A DNA stretch of 64,000 bases, from NCBI GenBank assembly GCA_945878065.1, contig CAMDXA010000004.1, positions 1 through 64,000 on the forward strand. The letters run 5' to 3'. The notes beneath the pieces were generated by a model. It was not told the origin of the DNA. It searched no databases and saw nothing but the letters and a program-made list of their open reading frames with translations. Positions 17,732-26,661 of this stretch are shown here, in pieces. This DNA comes from Bordetella parapertussis (lineage in GTDB: Bacteria > Pseudomonadota > Gammaproteobacteria > Burkholderiales > Burkholderiaceae_C). Every line of letters begins with the position of its first letter. Position 1 is the first letter of the stretch. A program made the translations under genes and the position numbers.

Positions 17732-18865
17732 ATGAACGAAGTCGCTCTTTTTAACATTGCCCCCTTATTGCAATTGCTGTTACTGGCTTTGCTATTGGCT
17801 GCGGCCCCTTTGACATGGGTCTGGCTGAGGAACCGTCAGTCCCAAATGTCATTGCGGGTGAGGCAACTCACCATGTTGGTGTTGTTTCTGACCTTCGATC
17901 TGGTGCTGTTTGGTGCGTTCACACGATTGACTGATTCAGGTCTGGGCTGCCCGGACTGGCCCGGGTGTTACGGACATGCCAGTCCCATTGGGGCCAGTGC
18001 ACATATTGCCGAGGCGCAATCGGCCATGCCCACCGGGCCGGTAACTTTTCATAAAGCGTGGATCGAGATGATCCACCGCTATATGGCGATGTTGGTCGGT
18101 GTGTTGATATTGACCTTGGCAGTGTTTTCATGGCGTACTGACCGCAGTTTGTGGGGATGGCCTTCGCTGTCCCTGCTGTGGGTATGTGTACAAGGTGCAT
18201 TCGGCGCACTCACCGTCACGATGAAGTTATTTCCTTTCTTTGTCACTCTGCATTTGCTGGGCGGCATGCTGTTGTTGGTGTTTCTCACCATACAGCTTGT
18301 CAAGCAACGCCATACATTTGAAAAAACCTCATCAATACCGCTGCCTGTCTGGGCCTATGTCATCACGGCATTGACTTGGATCAGCGTCTTCATACAAACC
18401 GGTTTAGGTGCTTGGGTCAGCAGTAATTACGCCGTCTTGGCATGCGACACTTATCCCATGTGTCAGAACAGTTGGTGGCCGGACATGAATCTAGCCAAGG
18501 CGTTTGAACTGTGGCGCCCATTGGGGCAAGATGCCGCGGGCCAAGCCTTGCCATTTCAGGCGCTGACTGCCATACACATGGTGCACCGTTGGCATGCCGT
18601 GATTCCTTCGCTCTTGATCCTGCTGGTAGCCAGGGCTTGGATGAATAACGGACTTCGCACGCAAGGCTGGCTGCTGATTGCTTTGTTGTTGTCACAGTTC
18701 TTGACAGGAATTTCTAATGCAGTGTTGGGATGGCCCATGTTGGCGGCTTTGATGCATACCGGTTCAGCCGCAGCTCTGCTGGTATTGTTAACTTGGACAT
18801 TGGCTACCACTCAACCGCGAAAAGCTGATCGCATAGCAGCCACATTTGACCGAAACATGTTATGA
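17732..18865 (+). CDS. ctaA: Heme A synthase (COX15/CtaA family)
   Basis: A 377-residue, eight-helix membrane protein with conserved histidines in [35 protein letters not shown] and [10 protein letters not shown]. The segment [18 protein letters not shown] is the COX15 signature. It oxidises the C8 methyl of heme O to give heme A. The start at ATG 17732 avoids an unsupported 19-residue extension. Its stop overlaps ctaB in ATGA. Confidence 0.95.
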   Translation: MNEVALFNIAPLLQLLLLALLLAAAPLTWVWLRNRQSQMSLRVRQLTMLVLFLTFDLVLFGAFTRLTDSGLGCPDWPGCYGHASPIGASAHIAEAQSAMPTGPVTFHKAWIEMIHRYMAMLVGVLILTLAVFSWRTDRSLWGWPSLSLLWVCVQGAFGALTVTMKLFPFFVTLHLLGGMLLLVFLTIQLVKQRHTFEKTSSIPLPVWAYVITALTWISVFIQTGLGAWVSSNYAVLACDTYPMCQNSWWPDMNLAKAFELWRPLGQDAAGQALPFQALTAIHMVHRWHAVIPSLLILLVARAWMNNGLRTQGWLLIALLLSQFLTGISNAVLGWPMLAALMHTGSAAALLVLLTWTLATTQPRKADRIAATFDRNML

Positions 18866-19767
18866 AACCGCTTTCCCTCTACATGCCGCTTCGCTGGCAG
18901 CAATTCAATGCATTGACAAAACCCAGGGTCATTCAGTTGATTGTGTTTTGTGCGCTGATCGGTATGGTGCTGTCTGTTCCTGGCGTTCCCGGCTTGGCGC
19001 AGGTAAAGCTCGCCGCCATTGCATGTTTAGGTATCTGGTTGGTCTCAGGTGCAGCAGCGGCCTTCAATTGCATTGTTGAACAAGCCATTGATGCTCGAAT
19101 GAAAAGAACCGCTTGGCGGCCCACAGCAAAAGGTGAATTAACCGATCGGGACACCTTGTTGTTTTCTGCGGTGCTGTGCGCATTGGGCTCGCTGATTTTG
19201 TATGTCTGGGTGAATCCGCTCACCATGTGGTTGACCTTTGCCACATTTGTCGGATATGCCGTGATCTACACCGTGATACTCAAGCCGTTAACGCCGCAAA
19301 ACATTGTCATTGGTGGTGCCTCTGGGGCCATGCCGCCCGTGTTGGGTTGGGCTGCCATGACGGGTGAAGTCGGACCCGAGGCGTTGATTTTGTTCCTAAT
19401 CATTTTTTTATGGACCCCGCCACATTTTTGGGCGCTGGCGCTTTACAGGGTCGAGGACTACCGCAAGTCTGGCTTGCCCATGCTGCCGGTCACACATGGC
19501 AATGAATTCACGCGTTTGCAAATTTTTCTCTACACCATCGTGCTGCTGGCCGCATGTTTGATGCCATTCATCTACCGCATGAGCGGCTATTTTTATTTGG
19601 TCAGTGCATTGGTATTGAGTGTGATGTTTTGTGCGTACGGTTGGTCGCTCTGGCGGCAGTACTCAGACGATTTGGCGCGTAAGACCTTTCGTTTTTCACT
19701 GATTCACCTCAGCCTGTTGTTTGCGGCTTTTTTGATTGACCATTATTTGCCTGGAAGTTGGCGATGA
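18862..19767 (+). CDS. ctaB: Protoheme IX farnesyltransferase (heme O synthase)
   Basis: A 301-residue UbiA-type prenyltransferase with about nine helices. The first Asp-rich site appears as [15 protein letters not shown], and the second loop as [20 protein letters not shown]. It adds a farnesyl group to heme b, giving heme O, the substrate of CtaA. It is coupled to ctaA and to the following SCO gene by ATGA overlaps at both ends. Confidence 0.96.
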   Translation: MKPLSLYMPLRWQQFNALTKPRVIQLIVFCALIGMVLSVPGVPGLAQVKLAAIACLGIWLVSGAAAAFNCIVEQAIDARMKRTAWRPTAKGELTDRDTLLFSAVLCALGSLILYVWVNPLTMWLTFATFVGYAVIYTVILKPLTPQNIVIGGASGAMPPVLGWAAMTGEVGPEALILFLIIFLWTPPHFWALALYRVEDYRKSGLPMLPVTHGNEFTRLQIFLYTIVLLAACLMPFIYRMSGYFYLVSALVLSVMFCAYGWSLWRQYSDDLARKTFRFSLIHLSLLFAAFLIDHYLPGSWR

Positions 19768-20342
19768 AATACTTTTATCAGTGGCTGTTTCTATGCGTAT
19801 TGTTGCTATCAGCGTGCTCTCCCGCTAAGCCTGAGTTCAATGCAATTGACTTAACGGGTGCCGACTATGCGCAAGGGTTTGAACTGGTCGACCCGTTTGG
19901 TCAACGCCGTCAATTGAGTGACTTCAAAGGCAAAGTGGTGGTGGTGTTTTTTGGCTTCACCCAATGCCCGGATTTTTGCCCCACCACTTTGAATGAATGG
20001 GTGCAAGTGAAAAAAAGTCTCGCAGACAAAGGTGATTTGTTGCAACCGGTGTTCATCACTTTAGACCCTGAGCGAGATACGCCTGAACTGCTGAAAGCCT
20101 ACATGGCAAATTTTGATCCATCGTTCATCGCATTGCTTCCAGCACTCGATCAACTGCCCGCACTGGCCAAGCAGTACAAGATTTACTATAAAAAGGTTGA
20201 AACAGGCAGCGCTGGCAACTACACCATGGACCACAGCGCAGGCACTTATGTTTACGACACCAGCGGCAGATTGCGCTTGTACGCGCGTTATGGCTTGGGT
20301 CCGCAAGCCTTGTCTCAAGACATTGGCAAGCTCTTAGAGTGA
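19764..20342 (+). CDS. SCO1/SenC copper chaperone lipoprotein
   Basis: A 192-residue protein. The signal peptide ends in a lipobox LLLSACSP (Cys near residue 15). A thioredoxin fold follows, with the copper-binding motif [15 protein letters not shown] and the distal ligand His in [12 protein letters not shown]. It loads copper into CuA of subunit II. The ATG at 19764 lies in the stop of ctaB (ATGA). It is the last gene of the oxidase assembly group. Confidence 0.93.
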   Translation: MKYFYQWLFLCVLLLSACSPAKPEFNAIDLTGADYAQGFELVDPFGQRRQLSDFKGKVVVVFFGFTQCPDFCPTTLNEWVQVKKSLADKGDLLQPVFITLDPERDTPELLKAYMANFDPSFIALLPALDQLPALAKQYKIYYKKVETGSAGNYTMDHSAGTYVYDTSGRLRLYARYGLGPQALSQDIGKLLE

Positions 20343-20395
20343 GTAGCCGTTGAGCACCAGCAACGCTTAAGAGGCTCAGCGTTACTTGATTTGAA

Positions 20396-21340
20396 TCAGG
20401 CGTATTCCAGCAACGCGAGTTTCATTTTCTTCATGGCGGCAACTTCAATTTGGCGAATGCGTTCAGCGCTCACGCCGTATTCATGGGCCAATTCGTGCAA
20501 GGTCTTGCCGCCAGAGTTGTCGTCATTGACTTTCAACCAACGCTCTTCAACGATACGGCGACTGCGTTCGTCAAGCACAGACAGCGCCTGACTGATGCCA
20601 TCGGTGGACATGATGTCGCGCTGGTGCGCTTCAATCATGGCAGTGGGTTCATGGTGCACATCAGACAAATAGGCGATTGGACCAAATGCCTCTTCGCCAT
20701 CTTCGTTGGCACTGGGGTCCAACAAGACATCTGAGCCCGCCATGCGGGCTTCCATTTCGACGACTTCTTCGCGTTTGACATTCAGGTCTTTGGCGATGCT
20801 GTCAATCTGAGCTTCGCTCAAGGTATTGCGCGAAGTCGCTTGGTGGTCTTCACCGACATCAGCCCGAAAGCCTTGCTTTTTAGAACGCAAATTGAAAAAC
20901 AGCTTGCGTTGTGCTTTGGTCGTGGCCAGTTTGACCATGCGCCAGTTTTTGATGATGTATTCGTGGATTTCCGCTTTGATCCAATGCATGGCATAGCTGA
21001 CCAGGCGCACGCCGTGGTCGGGGTCAAAGCGCTTGACCGCTTTCATCAGGCCCACATTCCCTTCTTGAATCAGATCAGCGTGCGCCAAACCGTAGCCGGC
21101 GTATTGGCGAGAAATGGAAACCACCAACCGAAGATGCGACAAAATCAATTTACCCGCAGCTTCTAAGTCGTTGTTTTCTTTGAGTTTTTTGGAAAATTCT
21201 TGTTCTTGCTCCAGCGTCAACATCGGCAAACGGTTGACTGCTGAAATATAAGCATCCAGATTTCCCAAGGGTGGCAGAACTGCCCAAGGGTTGACCGCCA
21301 GTGGACTGGGGCCCGTACCGGAAAGTGTCATAGCTGTCAT
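20396..21340 (-). CDS. rpoH: RNA polymerase heat-shock sigma factor RpoH
   Basis: A 314-residue sigma-70-family protein. Region 2 has GNVGLMKAVKRFDPDHG, and the RpoH box reads KLATTKAQRKLFFNLRS. Region 4.2 ends with an HTH ELAHEYGVSAERIRQIEV. The start at ATG 21340 is fixed by a perfect AGGAGG at 21347-21352; an upstream extension to 21367 lacks one. It directs transcription of chaperone and protease genes on heat shock. A CIRCE operator lies 35 bp upstream, so HrcA probably also controls rpoH. It is downstream of the kinase/enolase-like pair on the same strand. Confidence 0.96.
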   Translation of the reverse strand: MTAMTLSGTGPSPLAVNPWAVLPPLGNLDAYISAVNRLPMLTLEQEQEFSKKLKENNDLEAAGKLILSHLRLVVSISRQYAGYGLAHADLIQEGNVGLMKAVKRFDPDHGVRLVSYAMHWIKAEIHEYIIKNWRMVKLATTKAQRKLFFNLRSKKQGFRADVGEDHQATSRNTLSEAQIDSIAKDLNVKREEVVEMEARMAGSDVLLDPSANEDGEEAFGPIAYLSDVHHEPTAMIEAHQRDIMSTDGISQALSVLDERSRRIVEERWLKVNDDNSGGKTLHELAHEYGVSAERIRQIEVAAMKKMKLALLEYA

Positions 21341-21374
21341 GAAAATCCTCCTGTCGGTTAACGACAAGCCAATA

Positions 21375-21401
21375 TTAGCACTCTCTGGCTTAGAGTGCTA
21401 A
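21375..21401. promoter_or_regulatory. CIRCE operator (HrcA binding site) upstream of rpoH
   Basis: The inverted repeat TTAGCACTC-N9-GAGTGCTAA matches the CIRCE consensus in every position. It lies 35 bp upstream of the rpoH start on the minus strand. On that strand a TAATAT that could serve as a -10 box overlaps the proximal arm, so HrcA binding would cover the promoter. Its distal arm forms the last codons and stop of the enolase-like gene. The cognate repressor gene hrcA is at 40776-41777. Confidence 0.95.
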
Positions 21402-22670
21402 TTTAAGTCCGTGTTTACCCGCATACATGGTGTTTTTACCCAGCGATTCCTCGATCCGCAGGCACTCATTCCACTTGGCCATGCGTTCTGAGCGGGCAAA
21501 TGAACCCACCTTGAGTTGTCCAGCATTCCAGCCCGTGGCGATATGCGAGATGGCGGTGTCTTCGGTTTCCCCGGAGCGCGCTGATACCACCATGCCAAAA
21601 CCATGCTGGCGGGCGGCCAACATTGCGCTGCGGGTTTCGGTCAGGGTGCCGACTTGGTTGGGTTTGAGCAATACCGCGTTGCAAGCGCCATCACGCACGG
21701 CGGCTTCAATCAAATCCACGCGCGTGACCAGGTAGTCGTCACCAATGATTTGTATGCGCTGTCCTAAATGCTTAGTGAACGCTTGCATACCAGCGGTGTC
21801 ATCCTCGGCAAACGGGTCTTCTACGGACAAGATGGGGTAGGTGTTCACCCAGCGCATCAACACAGCTAGCCATTCGTCTGTGCTGTAGACATGCTGATCC
21901 AGCCCGAGGGTATAGCGGCCACCTTGGCCGAATTCTGAGGCGGCCACATCCAGCGCAATAGCCACTTGGTCGTGCCGGTAGCCGGCTTGTTCAATGGATC
22001 GGGTCAGGGTTTGCAAGGCCTCTTCGTTGGAAGAAAAATCTGGCCACCAGCCACCTTCGTCAGCCACTCCGTGGCGCTTGCCTTGCGACGCCATCAATTG
22101 ACCGGCGGCATGGTAGACATTGGCCACCATGACCAGCGCTTCGTCAAAGCTTTGTGCACCAATGGGCATGACAAGAAAGTCTTGGATGTCCACCCGTCTG
22201 CCTGCATGCGCGCCGCCGCCAAAAATTTGAATTTGCGGCAAGGGCAAACGTACTGTTTGGCCTTGCGACAGGTATTGCCAGAGCGCTTGCCCTTGGGACA
22301 CAGCCCCTGCTTGGGCAATGGCCAATGAAGTGGCGATCATGCCGTTGGCACCCAAGCGACTCTTGTTCGGTGTACCGTCAAGTTCGATCATCATCTGGTC
22401 TGCTTGGGATTGGTTCAATACGTCCATGCCGACCAAACTCGGGGCAATGACATGGTTGACTTGAGACACCGCTTGAGAGACATCCAAGCCATTGAGCAGT
22501 TCTCCGCCATCGCGTAATTCCAAGGCTTCGCGACTGCCACGCGATGCACCAGCAGGGGCCATGCCTGTGCCCTTGCTGCCGTCTTGCAGCGTCACATCAA
22601 CCTCTACAGTTGGCCGCCCACGGGAATCCCAAATACGGCGTGCGTGTACATGTGTGATGTGTGTTTTCAT
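21390..22670 (-). CDS. Divergent enolase-superfamily protein (enolase paralogue)
   Basis: This 426-residue protein is full-length against enolase. It keeps the metal ligands (Asp in DVAASEF, Glu in VEDPFAEDD, Asp in GDDYLVT), His155, Glu205 in ADEGG, the catalytic Lys in LLKPNQVG and Lys387. It differs at substrate-contacting sites. The invariant SHRSGETED is SARSGETED (Ala364), the QEF glutamate is Asp164 (VDIQDF), and the PSGAST loop is PAGASR (Arg44). It probably acts on a substrate related to, but not identical with, 2-phosphoglycerate. The ATG overlaps the TGA of the upstream kinase (ATGA). The 3' end contains half of the CIRCE element. Confidence 0.8.
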   Translation of the reverse strand: MKTHITHVHARRIWDSRGRPTVEVDVTLQDGSKGTGMAPAGASRGSREALELRDGGELLNGLDVSQAVSQVNHVIAPSLVGMDVLNQSQADQMMIELDGTPNKSRLGANGMIATSLAIAQAGAVSQGQALWQYLSQGQTVRLPLPQIQIFGGGAHAGRRVDIQDFLVMPIGAQSFDEALVMVANVYHAAGQLMASQGKRHGVADEGGWWPDFSSNEEALQTLTRSIEQAGYRHDQVAIALDVAASEFGQGGRYTLGLDQHVYSTDEWLAVLMRWVNTYPILSVEDPFAEDDTAGMQAFTKHLGQRIQIIGDDYLVTRVDLIEAAVRDGACNAVLLKPNQVGTLTETRSAMLAARQHGFGMVVSARSGETEDTAISHIATGWNAGQLKVGSFARSERMAKWNECLRIEESLGKNTMYAGKHGLKLAL

Positions 22671-23668
22671 GCGGGTTTCCAAAGGTTGCGCATTTCTGCA
22701 AGGCGCTTGGGCGGGTGTTGTAGCCAGCGCAAGCTGTGTTCTCTGACGAATTGTTGTTGTGTGCTGTCTGTGAGGTATTCCACGGGTGATTTACCGTCTA
22801 TGCGGGCCAACAACATGCCCGCGAGCAAAAGACAAGTGCGGGCCTCCAAAAGCTCAGGAGATTCCCAACTGACGCCGCGCAAATAAGTGCCAGACAAATT
22901 ATCAAAAGATGTCAGATAAGAGGCCGTATCTGCCGGACGCCACACGCATTTAAGCATCAAATGTGTGAGCACAAATGCCACATCAAAAGCCGGGTCGCCA
23001 AAGCATGCACATTCGGCGTCCAGCAACACCGGACCCAAGGGGCCGATCAAAATATTTTTGGGGCTGACGTCACCGTGCACCAGTACTGTTTTATGGGCAA
23101 GCGTTTGTTGGACGAGTGCATGAAGCGTATCGGCAACGGCAGGGTGTTTGCCTGCGGTATGTAAAAAATAGGGCGACAGGCGAATCGCCACAAAGTCGTC
23201 GTCATGGTCGAACGAGCGGCATAACGTGGTGTCAGCCGCGCTTGCCGCGTGCAGTGACACCAGCAAAGTGGCGACAGAGGTGGCAGTGTGTGGATGAATA
23301 TACCCCGTGAGTAATTGCTGTTTCCAAACTGGATATTCGTTGGCGGGCAGGTAAGTCATGGCGAACACGCAATCTTGTTCGTCCTCGCCCAGAATTTCAG
23401 GCACGGCACTCGGAGCCACTTGGTGCGCAAATTTCAGCCATCGCACTTCGTCACGGTTACGTTTGACCGGTGCCTCCCACAGGGCACTGACTTTGAGTTG
23501 TGGCAGTGCTCGCTTGACACAAAAGCAGTCTGTCTCAGTGTGAACTTTGACGATCAGCGAAGACACGCCGCCGGTCAAAGGTGTAAAGCTGGCTGCTTGG
23601 TTCGGTAACAGTAATCCCATGCGTTGCAAGGCGGGCAATAAGGCAAGTTGTTCATCGCGCATGGGCAT
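22667..23668 (-). CDS. APH-fold small-molecule kinase
   Basis: A 333-residue phosphotransferase of the aminoglycoside/methylthioribose kinase fold. An N-terminal nucleotide-binding lobe holds the Lys of FCVKRAL. The catalytic loop is VLVHGDVSPKNILI, and the metal-binding Asp is in LLDAECACFGDPAFDV. The last part resembles methylthioribose kinase-like proteins. The substrate is unknown. Its stop overlaps the start of the enolase-like gene, so the two enzymes are made together and probably act in one pathway, the kinase supplying a phosphorylated substrate. The start at 23668 has an alternative two codons in (23662). Confidence 0.8.
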   Translation of the reverse strand: MPMRDEQLALLPALQRMGLLLPNQAASFTPLTGGVSSLIVKVHTETDCFCVKRALPQLKVSALWEAPVKRNRDEVRWLKFAHQVAPSAVPEILGEDEQDCVFAMTYLPANEYPVWKQQLLTGYIHPHTATSVATLLVSLHAASAADTTLCRSFDHDDDFVAIRLSPYFLHTAGKHPAVADTLHALVQQTLAHKTVLVHGDVSPKNILIGPLGPVLLDAECACFGDPAFDVAFVLTHLMLKCVWRPADTASYLTSFDNLSGTYLRGVSWESPELLEARTCLLLAGMLLARIDGKSPVEYLTDSTQQQFVREHSLRWLQHPPKRLAEMRNLWKPA

Positions 23669-23709
23669 GTCAGTGGTGAAAAAAACGTGAGCGTGGGGCA
23701 GCCAAAAAA

Positions 23710-24159
23710 CTACCAGGCAATGCGGAATTTACGCATCAAAGGTTGAAGCACAAACAGTGGCCCGATCCACAGGTATTGCACATCTTCAAAAAACGAAGGC
23801 TTTTTTCCTTCGATCTTGTGACCGATGAATTGCATCACCCATGCGCCGACAAAAACCGCCAGACAAATGTACAAGCGCTGTTCACCCATGGCGTGCACAA
23901 CTGCCAGCATGATGGCCGACCAAACGCTCATGGCGGCAGTAAACACCAGCGACAAGCGCAGGTAATAAACCATGCTGGCCAAAATGAACCCATAGGCGAC
24001 GAGGGGATGCAGGCAAAACATCAAGCCGATCAGACTGAGCATGATGAGCGGAATGGCTGCGAAGTGAATGCCTTCGTTGGTTGGATGGCGATGGCTTTGT
24101 GCGTAATGGTTTAACAGCTCATCGATTCGTCTGGAGGAGATTTCTGTGGTGGCATCCAT
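23710..24159 (-). CDS. DUF962/Mpo1-like membrane protein
   Basis: This 149-residue protein has about four transmembrane helices and the conserved start LLNHYAQSHRHPTNEGIHFAA, plus IGHKIEGKKPSFFEDVQYL. These are the DUF962 (YGL010w/Mpo1) signatures. The yeast member is a dioxygenase of 2-hydroxy fatty acids that uses iron-binding histidines; the histidines are present here, but the bacterial function is not established. ATG 24159 follows an AAAGGA ribosome binding site. It lies 19 bp after ftsY on the same strand. Confidence 0.85.
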   Translation of the reverse strand: MDATTEISSRRIDELLNHYAQSHRHPTNEGIHFAAIPLIMLSLIGLMFCLHPLVAYGFILASMVYYLRLSLVFTAAMSVWSAIMLAVVHAMGEQRLYICLAVFVGAWVMQFIGHKIEGKKPSFFEDVQYLWIGPLFVLQPLMRKFRIAW

Positions 24160-24178
24160 GGACAGTCCTTTCAAGATG

Positions 24179-25174
24179 TCAAGAGATCAAGGCTTGCGCG
24201 AATTCATCGGCTTTGAAGCCTTGTAAATCCTCCAGCTTTTCTCCGATGCCAATGAAATATACCGCCAAAGAATGGCCATGTGAATGCTGTCTTTGCTGGG
24301 CCCACAAAGCGATTGCGGCGAGTACGCCGCCCTTGGCTGTACCGTCCAGTTTGGTGATGATCAAGCCGCTCAATCCCAGGGCTTCGTCAAATGCTTTGAC
24401 TTGTGACAAGGCGTTTTGACCGGTGTTGCCATCAATGACCAACAATATTTCATGCGGCGCAGTCGGTTCTGCCTTTTCTATGACGCGATGGATTTTTTTC
24501 AATTCATCCATCAAATGCAATTGGGTTGGCAATCGGCCTGCAGTGTCGATAAGCACCACGTCTTTTCCACGCGCTTTGCCTGCGGTGACCGCATCAAAAC
24601 TGACTGCTGCGGGGTCGCCATTTTCCTGGCTGATGATGTCCACCTGATTGCGGTCCGCCCAGACCATCAGTTGCTCTTTGGCGGCTGCGCGAAAAGTATC
24701 TGCCGCAGCCAGCAACACGCTGGCGCCGGCATCGTGCAAATGCCGTGTCAGCTTGCCGATGGAGGTGGTTTTGCCAGCGCCATTGACACCGGTGACCATC
24801 ACGACAGTGGGACGATTCTGCGCAACATTGAGTTCGCGCTCCAGCGGCTTGAGCAATTCACTCAGCACCTCGACCAGCAAGCCCTTGATCTGGGCCATGT
24901 CTTTGCTGCCAGTTTGTTTGATTTTGAGCTTGAGTTGTTCAAGGATGTATTGCGTGGCGGGAACGCCCGCATCAGCCATCAACAAGGCGGATTCAAGTTC
25001 GGCGTAAGCCTCCTCGTCCAGCAATTTGCCTGTGAACACCGTGGCAATGCTGTTGCCGGTGCGTTGCAAACTGCTGCGCAATCGACCCAGCCAGTCGCGG
25101 CTGGCCACTTCGGCTGCCTGGCTGGTCACAGTGCCTACGCTTGGCGGGGCTTTTCGTTTGAATAAATTGAACAT
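24179..25174 (-). CDS. ftsY: Signal recognition particle receptor FtsY
   Basis: A 331-residue SRP-type GTPase. The N domain is followed by the G1 loop GVNGAGKTTSIGKL near residue 130, the G3 region DTAGRLPTQ, and the guanine-recognition TKLDGTAKGG. It docks ribosome-SRP complexes at the membrane. The acidic N-terminal A domain seen in enterobacteria is nearly absent, as in many betaproteobacteria. It is divergent from the M16 peptidase pair. Confidence 0.95.
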   Translation of the reverse strand: MFNLFKRKAPPSVGTVTSQAAEVASRDWLGRLRSSLQRTGNSIATVFTGKLLDEEAYAELESALLMADAGVPATQYILEQLKLKIKQTGSKDMAQIKGLLVEVLSELLKPLERELNVAQNRPTVVMVTGVNGAGKTTSIGKLTRHLHDAGASVLLAAADTFRAAAKEQLMVWADRNQVDIISQENGDPAAVSFDAVTAGKARGKDVVLIDTAGRLPTQLHLMDELKKIHRVIEKAEPTAPHEILLVIDGNTGQNALSQVKAFDEALGLSGLIITKLDGTAKGGVLAAIALWAQQRQHSHGHSLAVYFIGIGEKLEDLQGFKADEFAQALIS

Positions 25175-25236
25175 GTGGACAGGTTTCTACAATGCGCTGT
25201 GCGTGCATCAGCGCACGGTTAACAACAGATCATTCT

Positions 25237-26661
25237 ATGAAACCCCAATGTGAATACAAATTGCGAATAGATTGGCGAGTACGGTTCATGGGCTTGGTGG
25301 CAAGTCTGTTGTTCTGTGGCCCGATATGGGCGCAAGAGGCTCAACAGTTCACCTTGAAAAACGGCATGACCTTGATTGTCAAAGCCGATGCGCGTGCCCC
25401 CACAGCCGTGCACATGCTGTGGGTCAGGGTCGGCTCTATGGACGAAGTTGACGGCGTGTCAGGCGTGGCACATGTGCTCGAGCACATGTTGTTCAAAGGC
25501 ACGACCACTATCAAGCCCGGCGAATTTTCACGCAAGGTCGCAGCTTTAGGCGGTCGAGAAAACGCCTTCACCAACAAAGACTACACCGGCTATTACCAGC
25601 AAATACCTGCATCACGCTTGCAAGAAGTCATGCAACTGGAAGCTGATCGTTTTGCCAATAACCAATGGCCTGATGATGAGTTTGTGCGCGAGCTTGAAGT
25701 GGTCAAAGAAGAACGCCGCATGCGCACCGAAGACTCACCGCGCATGCTGATGTATGAACAACTCAATGCCGTGCAGTTCGCGGCTTCCCCCTATCGCCGC
25801 CCGGTGATCGGTTGGATGAGCGACTTAGACAGCATGACACCAAATGACGCCCGTGAGTTTTACCGCCGCTGGTACCAGCCTGAAAATGCTGCAGTGGTGA
25901 TTGTGGGGGACGTGAATGTCGCAAGGGTGCGCCAATGGGCAGAGGAGATTTACGGTGTCATTCCGAAAGGCCAAGTCCCCCAGCGAAAACCACGCACCGA
26001 ACCGACCCAAGCCGGAACCCGCAGGGTGCAAGTCAAAGCACCGGCAGACCAAGCGTATCTCGCCATGTCATGGAAGGTGCCTGGATTTAAATCGTTTGAA
26101 GGTGACGAAGAAAGCCAAGACGCATTGGCTTTGACCATGTTGTCGGCGGTGTTGGACGGCTACAGCGGATCACGTTTGGACCGGTCTTTGACGCAAGGAG
26201 AAAACCGCATTGCAGACAGTGCGGGCGCATTCAACAGTTTCAGTGGCCGTGGCCCGCAAGTATTCACGATGGACGGTGTACCTGCCAAGGGTAAAACGTT
26301 GGAGCAATTGGAAGCAGCCTTGCGTGCACAAATCAACCGAATCGTTGAATCCGGGGTGAGCGAAGCCGAGATGAAGCGCGTCAAAGCGCAATGGATGGCG
26401 TCCACCATTTACCAGCGCGACTCGCTCTTTAACCAAGCGCGTGAGTTTGGCAATTTGTGGGTGGAAGGATTTGCCATGGACACGCCAGACCGATTGGTTG
26501 AAGCGCTGGTGGCGGTGACGGCAGAGCAGGTCCAAGCCGTGGCAAAAAAATACTTTAGTGATGACCAACTGACGGTCGCAACTTTGCTGCCGCAATCCGG
26601 GCCCAGACCGGCGTTGCGCAAACCCGTTCCCGGCTCACGTCATACAGAAGGCACACGATGA
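25237..26661 (+). CDS. M16 family zinc peptidase, active subunit-like
   Basis: A 474-residue exported protein with a hydrophobic segment near residues 16-32 ending WAQ. The inverted zinc motif HVLEHMLF (HxxEH) is followed by the downstream Glu in ELEVVKEERRMR. This marks a catalytic pitrilysin/processing-peptidase-type subunit in the periplasm. I started at ATG 25237; ATG 25288 would begin nearer the signal peptide. It is coupled (ATGA) to a second M16 protein lacking the zinc motif, suggesting a heterodimer. Confidence 0.88.
   Translation: MKPQCEYKLRIDWRVRFMGLVASLLFCGPIWAQEAQQFTLKNGMTLIVKADARAPTAVHMLWVRVGSMDEVDGVSGVAHVLEHMLFKGTTTIKPGEFSRKVAALGGRENAFTNKDYTGYYQQIPASRLQEVMQLEADRFANNQWPDDEFVRELEVVKEERRMRTEDSPRMLMYEQLNAVQFAASPYRRPVIGWMSDLDSMTPNDAREFYRRWYQPENAAVVIVGDVNVARVRQWAEEIYGVIPKGQVPQRKPRTEPTQAGTRRVQVKAPADQAYLAMSWKVPGFKSFEGDEESQDALALTMLSAVLDGYSGSRLDRSLTQGENRIADSAGAFNSFSGRGPQVFTMDGVPAKGKTLEQLEAALRAQINRIVESGVSEAEMKRVKAQWMASTIYQRDSLFNQAREFGNLWVEGFAMDTPDRLVEALVAVTAEQVQAVAKKYFSDDQLTVATLLPQSGPRPALRKPVPGSRHTEGTR

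Noticed and set aside
22222..22299. Possible frameshift in the enolase-like gene suggested by its divergent GGGAHAG segment
   Set aside because: The frame is continuous and the flanking catalytic motifs are in register, so it is divergence and not a frameshift.
24416..25165. 249-codon open frame antisense to ftsY
   Set aside because: Opposite strand of a certain gene with low-quality composition; no start signal.
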